A stretch of 64,000 bases of DNA. Source: Ascoidea asiatica. Taxonomy: Eukaryota; Ascomycota; Saccharomycetes; Ascoideales; Ascoideaceae. The stretch covers positions 498,193 to 562,192 of the forward strand of contig BCKQ01000010.1 of NCBI GenBank assembly GCA_001600695.1, given 5' to 3'. Made by a program: the position numbers and the translations under genes. The notes beneath the pieces were generated by a model. It saw only the letters and a list, made by a program, of their open reading frames with translations, made no database searches and was not told the DNA's origin. Below are positions 1 through 10,825 of the stretch, piece by piece; position 1 is the stretch's first letter, and each line of letters begins with the position of its first letter.

Positions 1-63
<63 letters not shown>
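1..63 (+). repeat. AAT trinucleotide run encoding poly-Asn
   Basis: An uninterrupted (AAT) run starts at the window edge and is read in frame as Asn in the truncated gene. The true repeat length extends outside the window. Confidence 0.95.
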
Positions 64-2307
64 CTTGATTCAAATGATTTAGAAGATTCTATAGATAATA
101 ATTCTGATACTTCAATTTCAACTATTACCTCAACTACTAATCTCTCTAATACCAATCCTTCTAATTCTTCTTCTATATCCTCATCGGGCATTCCTTTGGG
201 TAATAATAATAATAATATAGTTACATTTCCAAAAGATATCATTGATAAACCAAGAACTTTAGGTATACTTAAATTAAATTTAAAAACTTCTCCACGTTTT
301 GCAGTTTTTTTTCTTGATACTAAAGATCGTAAATCACCAAATAAATGGTCAATTTGTCAAGATTTTTCAGATTCAAGACAAGTTGCAACTGCAATTTTTA
401 ATTCTGGGGATTCATCTTCAAAATATGTTTCTCATATAATTAAAGGTCATCAAAGATCTTTACGTATTGCGGATACAATAATCAAAGATTATATTAATGA
501 ACATCCAAATGATAAATTTCCAGAAGAAAGAGATATAAATTTAAACTTCCCTCTTAGACCAATAGGTAATCCACTTTCGAATACTATTCTTAATTACACT
601 CTTCCATTTCAACAATCGAGTAATCCTATGAATAATGTTTTTAATAGTAATCCAATCAATTCATTGAATTCATTAAGTTCAATAAATCCTATTAATACAC
701 TTAATAATCCCTATAACACAATATCTTCAACTCAAAATTTCAATTTAAATAATAATTCAGCATCTCCATTGGTAAATCAAAATCAAAATAGTTCTTCATC
801 TTCAAATTCCACAAATGCTACAAATCAAAATTTTATTAATAATAACTCTAATGATAATAATATTGATAATATCAATAATGAAAATAATGAGAATAATGAA
901 AGTAATGAGAATAATGAGAACGAGAATAATGATGANACAAATGTATTCAATCCACAGTTCAATGAGCAATTTAATCCACATCTATCATTACCAAATGGAT
1001 TAAATTTTAACCCAATCTCAAGTGGTAATAGTAATATTTTTAGTATTTCTGATAGTAATGTGAATTCAAATATTGGTTCTTTACCAACGCCTTCGAATAT
1101 GATTAATAATAGAGCTTTTAGTATTCCTCAAATTTTAACACCAATTAATAAATTTCAAACATATAATACATTAAATTCTGCGAATAATTCAAATGAAGTA
1201 TCATCTTCATTAGATTTNACAAACCCAAATGAACGTCACTCAACTTCTAGTATCAACACATTCTCAAACTCTAACTCAAATTCAAATCAAAATGAAATTC
1301 AAAATCCAACATCATCATCAAGTTTTAATGATGAACATAATAATTCAAGTAATAGTATACCTGTTTCAAATACTACTACAACTCCAATATCTTCTGCAGG
1401 CGCATTTAGTTTTAATAACGGTTTAAGTTATCAACCAAATTTAAATAATTTTCAAAATCAGCAACTGCAACTGCAACAATTGAATATTTCTAATGATAAT
1501 AATGATGTTAACAAANATTTTGAGAATAATAGTGAAAGTAGATATGTTGTTGAAAGTTCAAATATTTCAAATGAATCAAATTTAATTAATAGTGATACTA
1601 ATAAACCTAGAACAATTGAAGATCATCAAATGAATAATAATTTCAATAACTTAAATAATATTAATATGAATATGAATAATCTTAAANGTATTAATGATAT
1701 TGAAACTTATAATCATTTGAATGGAATTAATGATGGTAATTTAAATAATATGCATCTAAATAGTTTATCAAATTTGAATCAGTTTTCAAATATGGAAAAT
1801 TTGAATAACTTGTCAAATATTGAAAGTTTGAATAATATACATAATATGTCAAATATTGACAATATGAATAATATTTCAAATTTAAATAATATGAATGATA
1901 TGAATAATCTAACTCAATTAAATGGGATGAATGGGATGAATAATTTCAATAATTTAAATTACATGGATATGGGTAATATTAATATGAATAATATAAATAA
2001 TATGAATAATATAAGTAATTTGAGTAATTTGAGTCATTTGAGTAATTTGAGTAATATGAGTAATATGAGTAATATTAGCAGTATGAATAATATGGATCAT
2101 TTAAATAACATGAATATGGGTATGAATATGAATCTTGGAATGGGCTTAGATTTCAATATGAGTATGAATAAAATGATTAATAATTCAAATCTAAACCATC
2201 ATATTAATGGTAACAATGAAACTGATGATAATTCTAATAATAATAATACCAATGATAATAATAATAATCATTTGGCTCAAGATTTAAATAATGGTAATAC
2301 TACGTGA
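1..2307 (+). CDS. Asn-rich protein of unknown function, 5'-truncated by the window edge
   Basis: The frame is open from base 1, so this is the last 768 codons of a longer gene, ending at TGA 2305-2307. The first 21 codons are all AAT (poly-Asn). The only non-repetitive part is roughly 200-560: it encodes DKPRTLGILKLNLKTSPRF, then NKWSICQDFSDSRQVA, then KYVSHIIKGHQRSLRIADTI, and looks like a small folded domain. After that the protein is Asn/Ser-rich, ending in a long region (about 1620-2200) of short repeats such as NLNNM, SNLSNM and NNMNNI, in which Leu or Met recurs every few residues. Such composition is typical of yeast transcription regulators and prion-like domains, but I do not recognise the conserved part and assign no function. 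CTG codons at 1465 and 1471 sit in a Gln-rich stretch; their reading (Leu or Ser) depends on the genetic code. Confidence 0.75.
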
Positions 2308-4913
2308 AACAATTGAGTTCAATCATTATTGGGTTTTCATATACATACATAATATCTTGTTCATTTGATATTATANTATATATCATAAAATTACTGTTTT
2401 TTAAAAAAAAAATTAGCTAAATAACTAACTTACTATACCTATATTTCCTTTTTTGTCTTCTTCTATAATATTTTTATGATAATTTTCTTTTGCCTTTTAC
2501 TTTCTCTTATATGTTTCTTATATTATCAATAATATATTATAATATATTACATTATATTTCACATTATATTCTACATTATATTTTCTACTTCTTTTATTTT
2601 ATTTTTTACATTATATCATACGTGCTTATTTTTTATCGATTTGTGAATTCATTCATTTATTTTCTGGCTTCATTTTTCAAAGTATTTTTTGTTTCTTTAG
2701 ATTAATTCAATTTTTGTCTTGTGCCTTTTGTTTCACGTTTTATATTCTATGCAATATTTTTCTATATGATTATTAATTAATTAATTAATTCTAGTTAGTT
2801 TTCAATTCAATTCTTTTATTGCTATTTTGAATGATTTATTCGAATTTGTGTTTAGTAGTAATGTTCAATAATTTAATTTTGTTTATCTTACCTACGTAGT
2901 ATTACTACAGTAGTAATATTTTCAATTTATAATACGATCGTAATCAAGAATATTAATTAGTACAGTACCAGTACAGGTATAATGAAAATATTTAAAATAT
3001 TAGAAATATTTAAAAATAATGGTTTAATGCTCATCAAAATTTAATAATTCATTAAAATATTCAAATATTTAAAAGCATTTGATTTAAATATTGCTTTAAA
3101 TGTCCATCTTTAACGCAATTAATTAAAATTTATTACTCAAAAGTTGAGTGAATTCAAATAAGTAATAATATTTACAATATATGATTAACAATGCAATACC
3201 TTTATAACTTTAGACATTAATTCTCATAACATTTAAAATCTTAACAACATAAAAATTTCAGTATTGAATTTGATTATCAATAGAAATATTAGAATATGAA
3301 TTCATTTTCATATAAAAAAATGATCACCTTTTTTTATTCTTTTGTTTTCTTTTTCTTTCCTTTCGTGGTTGTTTAAATTCAGAGGTGAAAACCACATTTT
3401 CCACTATCCTTTTTCTGTTTTCTGATCAATAAATGAATTTTTTTCTAAATCCACTGACATCAACAATTTTGTGGTTAAAACTACTGGCAACGATACAAAA
3501 TCAGCTCACAAGTTAAAAACGTCAGAAATAAATTCCAAAACAAACNTCACACTTTCACAAATGAAAAAAAAAGGGAAAAAAGTTTCACATTTTCAGAGTT
3601 TCAGAGTTTCACTTTGAATCACACTCGAAGGAAATCCCGCGCGGAAGAAAAAGCGTGCAAGATTAGCTTCAACTTCTGCTACGCTTTTCGCGCACATAGT
3701 AAGTTCTGCATAACGCGCCGACGTTACAAGAAAAAAAAAAAAAAAAAAAAAGCGCAAGTTACAATTGCACAGTATAATACTAATGCTTACAGCACACCAA
3801 AAACTTTGGAGTTATGCGCATTTCTCTNAAGAGTTGCACCGCAGAAACATTTGCTTTGTGAAAACTGCGCTGTTTGGAAAGTGTGTTCTTGCCAAGCGCA
3901 CTTTTGCGGAGAAAGTTGCGTATGGTGTAGCTAGGGATTAATGCGCATCTCGTTAAATGATGATCGGTTAAAATCTCTATTAGCGTAGTTTCATGGCGCA
4001 AGTTTTAGCAAAAAAACATTAATGATGAGGTCACTTGAAAAACATGTTTTTTAATCTTTTTAAGAGACCATTTTCACTTTTCCAGATAAGAGAAAGTTAA
4101 TTTGCCACTTTTTTAAGAACAAGCAGACANTATTCTGTATTTGCCAGCAGAAACCGCATTTACCGAGGCTAAAAGTTGACCCTTTTTCTTCAAAATCAGA
4201 TTATTTCTTGACTAAATGAAAGTAGATTACTTGGAATAAAATGATAGCCACGAAATTGAAATGTTTCTCATGAAATAAAAATGACTACCACGAAACGATT
4301 ATCATATGGGAATTCATAAGATCTGGCTGACTTTGTTCTACATACACCTAAGAAATATATGCCTGTGTAGTCTTTTAAGGTTACAACATAAAACTATTTA
4401 TTTTCAGAGTAACACAAATAAATTTGTTTTAAAATTGAAATTACTACTTTGCGTCAGCTGCACAAAACCCTGGCGCAATGTTTAGCAACGTGATACTAGC
4501 CTAACATAACAAATTTCAGTTAAGATTCACTATTGTGCTTCTGATGCTACACAGAATTTTACAGGTAAATACGTAATGTTGTAAGACCAAAAAAGTTCTT
4601 TTGGACTATTTATGCAAACATGTGTCCCCTTTTAACATTGAACCTAGGCTCACAGAGGGTATATACATATTGCAGACACCCAAAATATTTAAAATTAAAA
4701 TGGAAGCTGAAAGCGATATTTTCTGCTTTGCCACAAATAGAACAAATCAGGAAACTCGTATTTTAGTAATAATAAGCAGGAACACATNGAAAATAAGGAT
4801 ATAATAAGCTTAATAAGTTTAATTATTAATAATTATATTAGTATTTTTGTTTAATTACATAAATATTAAGGGTCCAAAGCTTCAATATATTAATTATATA
4901 ATAATGTATTATA
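2308..4913. other. 2.6-kb intergenic region with a GC-richer pocket
   Basis: This lies between the 3' end of the Asn-rich gene and the 3' end of the SNN1-like gene, so the flanking genes converge. Bases 2308-3550 are very AT-rich with no convincing gene. Bases about 3600-4020 are strikingly different: at least nine GCGC-containing words (for example GCGCAAGTT, TGCGCA, CGCGCC) occur in 400 bases, with another near 4481. A poly-A run lies at about 3730-3750. A GAGACCA half-site is at 4064. No tRNA B-box or conserved protein is visible. The short open frames here have no family resemblance. Confidence 0.6.
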
Positions 4914-5495
4914 TTATCGATTTAAATTATTCATAATTTTATCAACTCTAATTTCAATTATTCTTAATGTATTATTGATTAAAACTAAATCTTTTTTTAA
5001 ATGATTTATTTTATTCAAAACTAAAGAATTTAGATTAACTAAATTTTTTGAGTTNCTTTTATTATTATTAGCTTTATTATTAATTTCTTTTAAAAATAAA
5101 GGTGGATTTAAATTATTTGAAATTTTCAAAATTCTATCTTGTAATAATTTAATTCTTGAAATTAAAATTATTTGAGATTCATGTAAATTATTTAATTTTT
5201 TTGAATAAAGTTCTAATGAATTTCCAATAATACTTTGAACAATTAATTCTATTGGATGAATGTTTGAATTTATTGATAAATTATCAATTGAGTTATCTAA
5301 TGTTGAATTATTTATTGTACTTGTATTATCTGTTGTACTTGAGGGACTTAATTCATTTCTTGAATTTATATTATTATTTACATTATTATTTATATTTGAA
5401 TTGTTTTTATTATTTGAAGAATTGGATACTGATTCTAATTCATCAATTGTATATTTTCTTGATCTTGTAAATATAAATGTATTTTTGGATTCCAT
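4914..5495 (-). CDS. SNN1: SNN1-like subunit of the yeast BLOC-1 endosomal complex
   Basis: 193 codons, ATG at 5495. Snn1/SNAPIN is a small coiled-coil subunit of BLOC-1, which acts on endosomes in Rab5 GAP recruitment and endosome maturation. Residues about 80-120 contain HPIELIVQSIIGNSLELYSK followed by LNNLHESQIILISRIKLLQD. This follows the order HP-x-EL ... LY ... L-x-ESQ-x-x-L that I know from Snn1. The remaining C-terminal half is predicted helical with Leu/Ile heptads (VLNKINHLKKDLVLINNTLR). Residues 1-75 are a Ser/Asn-rich tail, so the protein is nearly twice the length of the roughly 100-residue S. cerevisiae protein. One ambiguous base falls in the Asn/Lys linker. The identity is inferred from the ESQ motif and the coiled coil, not from a search. 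Confidence 0.72.
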   Translation of the reverse strand: MESKNTFIFTRSRKYTIDELESVSNSSNNKNNSNINNNVNNNINSRNELSPSSTTDNTSTINNSTLDNSIDNLSINSNIHPIELIVQSIIGNSLELYSKKLNNLHESQIILISRIKLLQDRILKISNNLNPPLFLKEINNKANNNKXNSKNLVNLNSLVLNKINHLKKDLVLINNTLRIIEIRVDKIMNNLNR

Positions 5496-6154
5496 TATTA
5501 TTTTATATAACTTTCATTGTATTTCTTTACTATTCTATAACATCCAAGCTCCCATTTCTATCAACATTATCAATTGCTTATTCACACTCCTATACTCTCA
5601 ATTCCTCTTNCTCTTCTTCTGGTTGTTCTTCTTTATCAACATACTTCATCTTCATCATCATCATCATTATCATCATAATCTTCTTCTTGTTCAGATTCTC
5701 CTTTTTTTTACAATTATTTCTTGTGGCGGTCCCGTGNAAAGTGCGTGTCGCAAACCGTTAAAAACTGCGTCTACTTAAATTAATTCGTGGCTATGTAAAA
5801 TAGAGTGGCTAGTGGAGTNGTGGCTGTGCATTTCCCAACATTCGAGCTCGATTCTCACTTAGCAACAAAATTATCACAGGATAGCAGAGGATAGTAACCT
5901 TATTTACATATTTAATTTGATTTATTTAATTTACTTCACGACAGCAATAAAAACTATCTTAATCTTCAAATAAACCTTTAATTTAATGAAATAAGTAGAA
6001 ATAATCATAAAATAAACACAATTTATATAAAAAAAACTTACAAAATATTGACTATTAGGCAATTAAAGACTATTTTGCTCAATTAAATATAGTCTTAATT
6101 CAATCATCTTAAAATCTATTCATATCAAGTCATTGAATTTACTTTTCAAAGATA
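5496..6154. other. Divergent intergenic region, SNN1-like / hydrolase
   Basis: Shared upstream region of two divergent genes. It contains (ATC)n-like sequence near 5650-5680, a short GC-richer stretch at about 5705-5860 (GGCGGTCCCGTG, GCGTGTCGC, TCGAGCTCGA), and then AT-rich sequence up to the hydrolase ATG. A tRNA-like B-box resemblance near 5845 fails because no matching acceptor arm exists. Confidence 0.5.
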
Positions 6155-9100
6155 ATGTCAAAAAAATCATCAATTGAAGATAAAAGAGAGAAGAAGACTA
6201 GTGATAAGAATAACAATGATAATAATAAAAACATCAATGAAAATAAAAACAGTAATAACAGTAGTAGAAGCTCGTTATTTACTTTAAATAAATCAAATAA
6301 TGATAGTCAAAATGACTTGGAAAATAATGATAAGAAAAATATTACTTATATGAATGATAATAATAGTTCTTCAAGGCAATATTTAAGAAAAATGTCTGAA
6401 GCAATTGATCCATTGAAAATCTCTGAATTAAGAAAACAAGCATTTTATTCAAATAATAAATCATTAATCATAAATGAAGAAATCTCAAACAATAGCACAA
6501 GTAATATTAACAATGATGATAATAATGATATAAGTAATACTTCCAATAATGATTCTGATGATGAAAATGAACAAGACAATTATTCATTAAAAAATAAAAT
6601 AATGAGTCAAATGAATTATCTTAGTAATAATACCAATAATAATAAAGATATAAATAATTCTTTATCATTCAACAAATTAAGAAAAGAAAATTATAATAAA
6701 GTTTCAAATATTCCAAATATTCCAATATCTGCAAACTCAAATACTTCAAATGATACAAATGATACAAGTAATACAAATAATACAAATAATACAAGAAATT
6801 CAAAAGATACGAATAATTCAGATAGTATAGGTGATATAGAAAAAAAAAGAAAAAGTAGCTGGTGGTTTGCTTGGAATGATGATAATACTCACATAGATTC
6901 AAATGGAAATCTGATTACAACTAATAATAATAATTTACCCAACAATTCAATAAATGATAAAAGAGTCANTATTAATAATATTAATATGTATATGAATGAA
7001 AATTTAAATGAAAATTCAAATAAACATACAAATAATACTATTTCTATAAATAATAAGAACAATCAAATAATCAGTGATAATAATAATAATAATAACAATA
7101 ACAATCAAATACTGAATAATACTTCAAATATGATAAACTCAAATAACGATATAAACAATGCAAATAACAGTTCAATTAAATCAACATCTTCTAAAATTTC
7201 AAAGCAATCAAATAAATCTATAAAATCTAATAAATCTAATAAATCGAACAAGTCAAACAAGTCTACTAAATCCAATAAATCAAACAAATCAAATAAAAAT
7301 CCCAAAATAATTCAAACTCCAAGTGAATCCAATCAAAATAATATTGTAAGAAATAATACTAATATTAATAAATTTCTTGATAGCTCAATCAATAATCAAA
7401 TACATACTCAAAATAATCAAGATATTTCAAATAAATCAACTTCTTGGTTTTCTTGGAATTCAAGTAATATAGAAATCAATAATAAAACAAGTAATTCGCA
7501 TAATGAAATCAGTGATAACTCTCTGAATACAGTGGCGGAAACCCTAACAAATAATCAACCAAATGATCAATCAAATAGTCAATCCGATAATTTAATGAGT
7601 AATAATATGACGGCTAACTTAAAATCAGGAAACATAGTTCAAATAAAAGAAACAAGAAATTGGTTAACTTGGATTTGGAAACAAGAAGATAATAATACTA
7701 CTAATAGTAGTAGTAGTTCTGATAATAATCAGATTGATAATGGAAATGAAAATGAAATTGAAAATGAAAGTGAAAGTGCAAAGCTTGCGAGAAATGCAGT
7801 AACTTCAATGAAACCAAATGAATCATCATCATGGATTTTTTGGAAAAGTTCAAATAAAACTAATGGGGAATTATCAGTTTTTGGAACAGATTCAGAAAAT
7901 AAGCCTGCAAAATTATTAACGAATTCACCACCAATAAATCCAATGCAAGCAGAAGAAAATGAATTAAGAAGATCAACATCATTATATAATTTAACATTAT
8001 CTGCAATTACAAATTCAAATATTATCAGTAGTAAAGATAAGCAAGTTAAAGATAAAGATGGAGATGAAATATTTAAATTTGATTTTTCTGGAAATGAAAA
8101 TTTAGTTATACCGGATATCAATAATAGTTATAGAGATTTAACAATGAAAACAAATTTAAGATTAAATTTAATTAAAAATTTTAAGATTTTTAAGAAAATG
8201 TTACCTATTGAAAAACATTTATATCATTTAAATAATATAAAAGATTTTCCCAAAATAAAAAAATGTATAATTATTGGAATTCATGGATTTTTTCCAATAA
8301 AAATGGTTAGAAGTTTAATTGGACAGCCAACAGGTACATCAATGAAATTTGCAAATGAATGTAATGAAGCTTTAAAACAATGGTTTTTAGAAAATAATTA
8401 TAATTTGAAAGAAATTGAAATTGAAACAGTAGCATTAGAAGGTGAGGGTAAAATTTTTGATAGAGTTAATAACTTATATAAATTATTAAAAAATTGGTTT
8501 AAAAAAATTGAAGAAAGTGATTTATTAATATTTGTTACACATTCTCAAGGTGTACCAGTTACAATTAATATATTATCAAAATTAATTTTAGAAAATCCAG
8601 AAATTGTTTCAAATATTAAAAAAATTGGTATAATTGGAATGGCAGGAATTTGTCTAGGACCATTTTTTGGATTAGATAATAGATATTTAATAAGAGCATA
8701 TAGTAAATTTGAAAGAGATATAATGATGGAATTATTTGAATTTCAAAATCCCAAAAGTGAACAAAGTTCAAAATTAATTGAAAGTTTAAAAGTTATATTA
8801 AATTTGAAATATAAAGATAAAATTAAATTAAGTTTTATTGGTAGTTTAAATGATCAATTAGTACCATTAATGTCAAGTATTTGTTATCAAATTAATCATC
8901 CAAATATTTTTCGAAGTATTTATATAAATAAGAATTTAATTTTAAATGATTATAAAAAAAATGAATTTATTATTGAATTAATTTATTATATAATTTTGAT
9001 TAAAAATTTAGGATTTAAAGATTATGGATTATTAATTGAAATTTCTAAATATTTCATGGGTACATTAACAGGAGGTGGACATTCAAGAATTTATCATGAA

Positions 9101-9601
9101 AGAAAAGTTTATATTAATGGAATTAAAAATATTTTGGAAACTACAAATATTCAAGAATCTAATGAAAATTATGACTATAGTCTNATATGGGATAGGTGGA
9201 ATAATTTAAGTAATTACTTCAGTAATAGTGAAACTAATAACAATATAGATATACTAAANACAGACAAAGACAAAAACAAAGACAAAAATAAAGATAATAA
9301 AGAAATAAATGAAGTGGAATATAATAAAAGAAATAAAATTGAAGTTAAAAAAGTTAATATAAAATTAATTAATGAAAATTTATATCATTTACCATTTATA
9401 TTTAATAAATTTTTAAATGAAATNAAAAATAATNTAAAAAATGGAGATTTAATTATTAATGAATTGAGAAAAAAATTTATAGAATGGGAACCAATTACAA
9501 AAGAAATGAAAGAATTGAAAATTATCTTAGATGGTATTAGAATTGATAATGATGATGATTATGGTGATGATAATGATAATGGAAATGAAAATGATATATA
9601 A
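6155..9601 (+). CDS. Large fungal alpha/beta-hydrolase (putative lipase-like) with disordered Asn-rich N-terminus
   Basis: 1148 codons, ATG at 6155. Residues 1 to about 660 are Asn/Ser/Lys-rich and probably disordered; they include a (SNK)n tract near residues 345-385. Residues about 690-1000 form the conserved domain, starting KKCIIIGIHGFFPIKMV and continuing IGQPTGTSMKFANECN. A Ser-hydrolase triad can be proposed: Ser in FVTHSQGVPV (nucleophile elbow), Asp in GSLNDQLVP, and His in GGGHSRIYHE. I associate this arrangement with a conserved fungal hydrolase family that, from memory, includes S. cerevisiae YJR098C; the substrate is unknown to me. The N-terminal part holds four Trp-rich motifs (see findings). 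CTG codons at 6911, 7112 and 7523 are all in the disordered part. The C-terminal tail is acidic. No signal peptide or membrane span is evident. Confidence 0.8.
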   Translation: MSKKSSIEDKREKKTSDKNNNDNNKNINENKNSNNSSRSSLFTLNKSNNDSQNDLENNDKKNITYMNDNNSSSRQYLRKMSEAIDPLKISELRKQAFYSNNKSLIINEEISNNSTSNINNDDNNDISNTSNNDSDDENEQDNYSLKNKIMSQMNYLSNNTNNNKDINNSLSFNKLRKENYNKVSNIPNIPISANSNTSNDTNDTSNTNNTNNTRNSKDTNNSDSIGDIEKKRKSSWWFAWNDDNTHIDSNGNLITTNNNNLPNNSINDKRVXINNINMYMNENLNENSNKHTNNTISINNKNNQIISDNNNNNNNNNQILNNTSNMINSNNDINNANNSSIKSTSSKISKQSNKSIKSNKSNKSNKSNKSTKSNKSNKSNKNPKIIQTPSESNQNNIVRNNTNINKFLDSSINNQIHTQNNQDISNKSTSWFSWNSSNIEINNKTSNSHNEISDNSLNTVAETLTNNQPNDQSNSQSDNLMSNNMTANLKSGNIVQIKETRNWLTWIWKQEDNNTTNSSSSSDNNQIDNGNENEIENESESAKLARNAVTSMKPNESSSWIFWKSSNKTNGELSVFGTDSENKPAKLLTNSPPINPMQAEENELRRSTSLYNLTLSAITNSNIISSKDKQVKDKDGDEIFKFDFSGNENLVIPDINNSYRDLTMKTNLRLNLIKNFKIFKKMLPIEKHLYHLNNIKDFPKIKKCIIIGIHGFFPIKMVRSLIGQPTGTSMKFANECNEALKQWFLENNYNLKEIEIETVALEGEGKIFDRVNNLYKLLKNWFKKIEESDLLIFVTHSQGVPVTINILSKLILENPEIVSNIKKIGIIGMAGICLGPFFGLDNRYLIRAYSKFERDIMMELFEFQNPKSEQSSKLIESLKVILNLKYKDKIKLSFIGSLNDQLVPLMSSICYQINHPNIFRSIYINKNLILNDYKKNEFIIELIYYIILIKNLGFKDYGLLIEISKYFMGTLTGGGHSRIYHERKVYINGIKNILETTNIQESNENYDYSXIWDRWNNLSNYFSNSETNNNIDILXTDKDKNKDKNKDNKEINEVEYNKRNKIEVKKVNIKLINENLYHLPFIFNKFLNEXKNNXKNGDLIINELRKKFIEWEPITKEMKELKIILDGIRIDNDDDYGDDNDNGNENDI

Positions 9602-9726
9602 TTGAATTAGATGAAATTAAATAAAATAAAAATTATAATATAATTTGTTATTTGTTATAATTAATATGTATATTTGGAATAAGGCCATATTTTTGGTAAT
9701 CCTTTTTTTATTTTAAAGTTTTAAGA

Positions 9727-9747
9727 GAGACCAGTTTCATGGCATTT
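9727..9747 (+). promoter_or_regulatory. Bipartite dyad, variant: GAGACCA-N7-GGCATTT
   Basis: The left half-site is perfect and the right half keeps only GG at the conserved spacing. It lies in the region upstream of pyruvate kinase. The motif is defined in the findings. Confidence 0.35.
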
Positions 9748-9789
9748 TNTTTGCAAACCATGTCGATGGTACCAATTTAGATTTGCTGT

Positions 9790-9796
9790 CGGGTAA
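9790..9796 (+). promoter_or_regulatory. Reb1-like site CGGGTAA
   Basis: An exact match to the classical yeast Reb1 core (TTACCCG in reverse), in the GC-richer pocket upstream of pyruvate kinase. Assignment to Reb1 is inference from consensus only. Confidence 0.4.
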
Positions 9797-9866
9797 AGAG
9801 CAATAACAACCCGCACCAAACAAGAGAAAATAAAAGCAGCTTTGTCGGAGTCCTGAAACAGACATG

Positions 9867-9893
9867 ACGTGGCTGGAACAAAACATGCCACGT
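9867..9893. promoter_or_regulatory. Inverted ACGTGGC pair (bZIP-like)
   Basis: ACGTGGC (9867-9873) and its reverse complement GCCACGT (9887-9893) are 13 bp apart. The left copy is part of TGACGTGGCTGG, whose last 11 bases recur exactly at 18113-18123 beside TAM41. The ACGTG core is typical of bZIP and bHLH sites. Confidence 0.35.
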
Positions 9894-9923
9894 TAAGGCT
9901 AATGTATTGGCACCAGACCGATA

Positions 9924-9944
9924 GAGACCAGAACGACGGGTCTT
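9924..9944 (+). promoter_or_regulatory. Bipartite dyad GAGACCA-N7-GGGTCTT
   Basis: Both half-sites match the consensus at the conserved spacing of seven bases. The core is a GACC/GGTC inverted repeat. Confidence 0.45.
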
Positions 9945-10320
9945 TTTCCGAAGGAGTTCAATAATTTTGACACAATTTTCAACCAGGAAAAAGAAGCAAA
10001 TAAAATGCAAATTGCAAATTGCANTGGAAAATGAAATAGAAATAGAATCAGAATCAGAGTTAACTCAAGTGATAGCTATTGTTAAAGGACAAGAGTATAT
10101 TATTATCGTAGTTGTTATTGGTAAGAGAATAAAGCAGGCTTGTTCCCACCACCAGAACCTACAAGAGCACTTCAAAGAGCACTTCAAAGAGGTATCACTT
10201 GGTGCTGAAGCAAGAGGAGAATAAACCACCAGCAGATCAATCGGCTACTAGCAAAATGGAGCATCGGATCCTGTCTCCCAGTGCTGGATNTCGACAATTG
10301 GTCCTACTGACACAGGGTAG

Positions 10321-10326
10321 CACGTG
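10321..10326. promoter_or_regulatory. CACGTG E-box
   Basis: A CACGTG palindrome within GCACGTGGCTC, about 500 bp upstream of the pyruvate kinase ATG. It could bind Cbf1 or another bHLH factor, for example the glycolytic bHLH regulators of Candida. Confidence 0.4.
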
Positions 10327-10825
10327 GCTCTTTTTTCTCACCCGCCAGATCGCTGAGCTCTTTTGTTTGCCCTTTGTTTCCAATTTGCCACTGTCACTTT
10401 AATTCGGTTCTGTTCTTTAGTTCTGAAATTAATTTCATTTCCAATCCCGGTTTTCACAGGTGGTGGCTGTCAATTGATGTTAAAGCTTAGTGATACTAAA
10501 ACGAGATAAAAAAAAAGATGCCATCACCAGAGGCTATTTTCTTCTACTTTCTTCTACTTTTTACTATTTTTTACTAATTTTAACTATTTTTTGTTCCTTT
10601 TTGTAAAAATTAATTCAGATTATTTAATCAATTTAATTCTTATTTCATTTAAATAACTTCAATTTGCTCTTTAAATTGTAATCTTCAATTAATTCATAAG
10701 CTGTAATTACAATAATAATAACAAAAACTAATATAATATAACAATATAATATTAGCAATTTAATTTAATATATACAATTGATATACTAATAATATTTAAC
10801 AACATTAATAATAGTAATAATAACA

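Larger units (their letters stand above)
9602..10825. other. Upstream region of pyruvate kinase, GC-richer in its middle
   Basis: This 1.2-kb region holds several candidate sites on a GC-richer background (about 9720-10450): bipartite dyads at 9727 and 9924, a Reb1-like CGGGTAA at 9790-9796, a 7-bp inverted pair ACGTGGC/GCCACGT at 9867-9873 and 9887-9893, and a CACGTG at 10321-10326. The last 400 bp before the ATG are pyrimidine- and then AT-rich, as expected of a strong yeast promoter. Short open frames here look non-coding. Confidence 0.5.

Noticed and set aside
2480-2510. TTTTGCCTTTTAC resembling the U5 snRNA loop
   Set aside because: The flanks do not form the required stem and the region is otherwise low-complexity; a chance match.
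3614-4001. Overlapping open frames on both strands with Cys-rich translations
   Set aside because: Composition reflects the GC-rich pocket. A poly-Lys stretch comes from a poly-A run, and no family motif or upstream leader supports coding.
5790-5865. tRNA-like stretch with TCGAGCTCGATTCTC
   Set aside because: The acceptor stem implied by TAGCAAC has no matching 5' partner and the A-box is missing.
9777-10402. Several 65-85 codon frames upstream of pyruvate kinase
   Set aside because: They overlap on both strands in a GC-richer promoter region and show no conserved motif. One contains poorly constrained repeats of ES.
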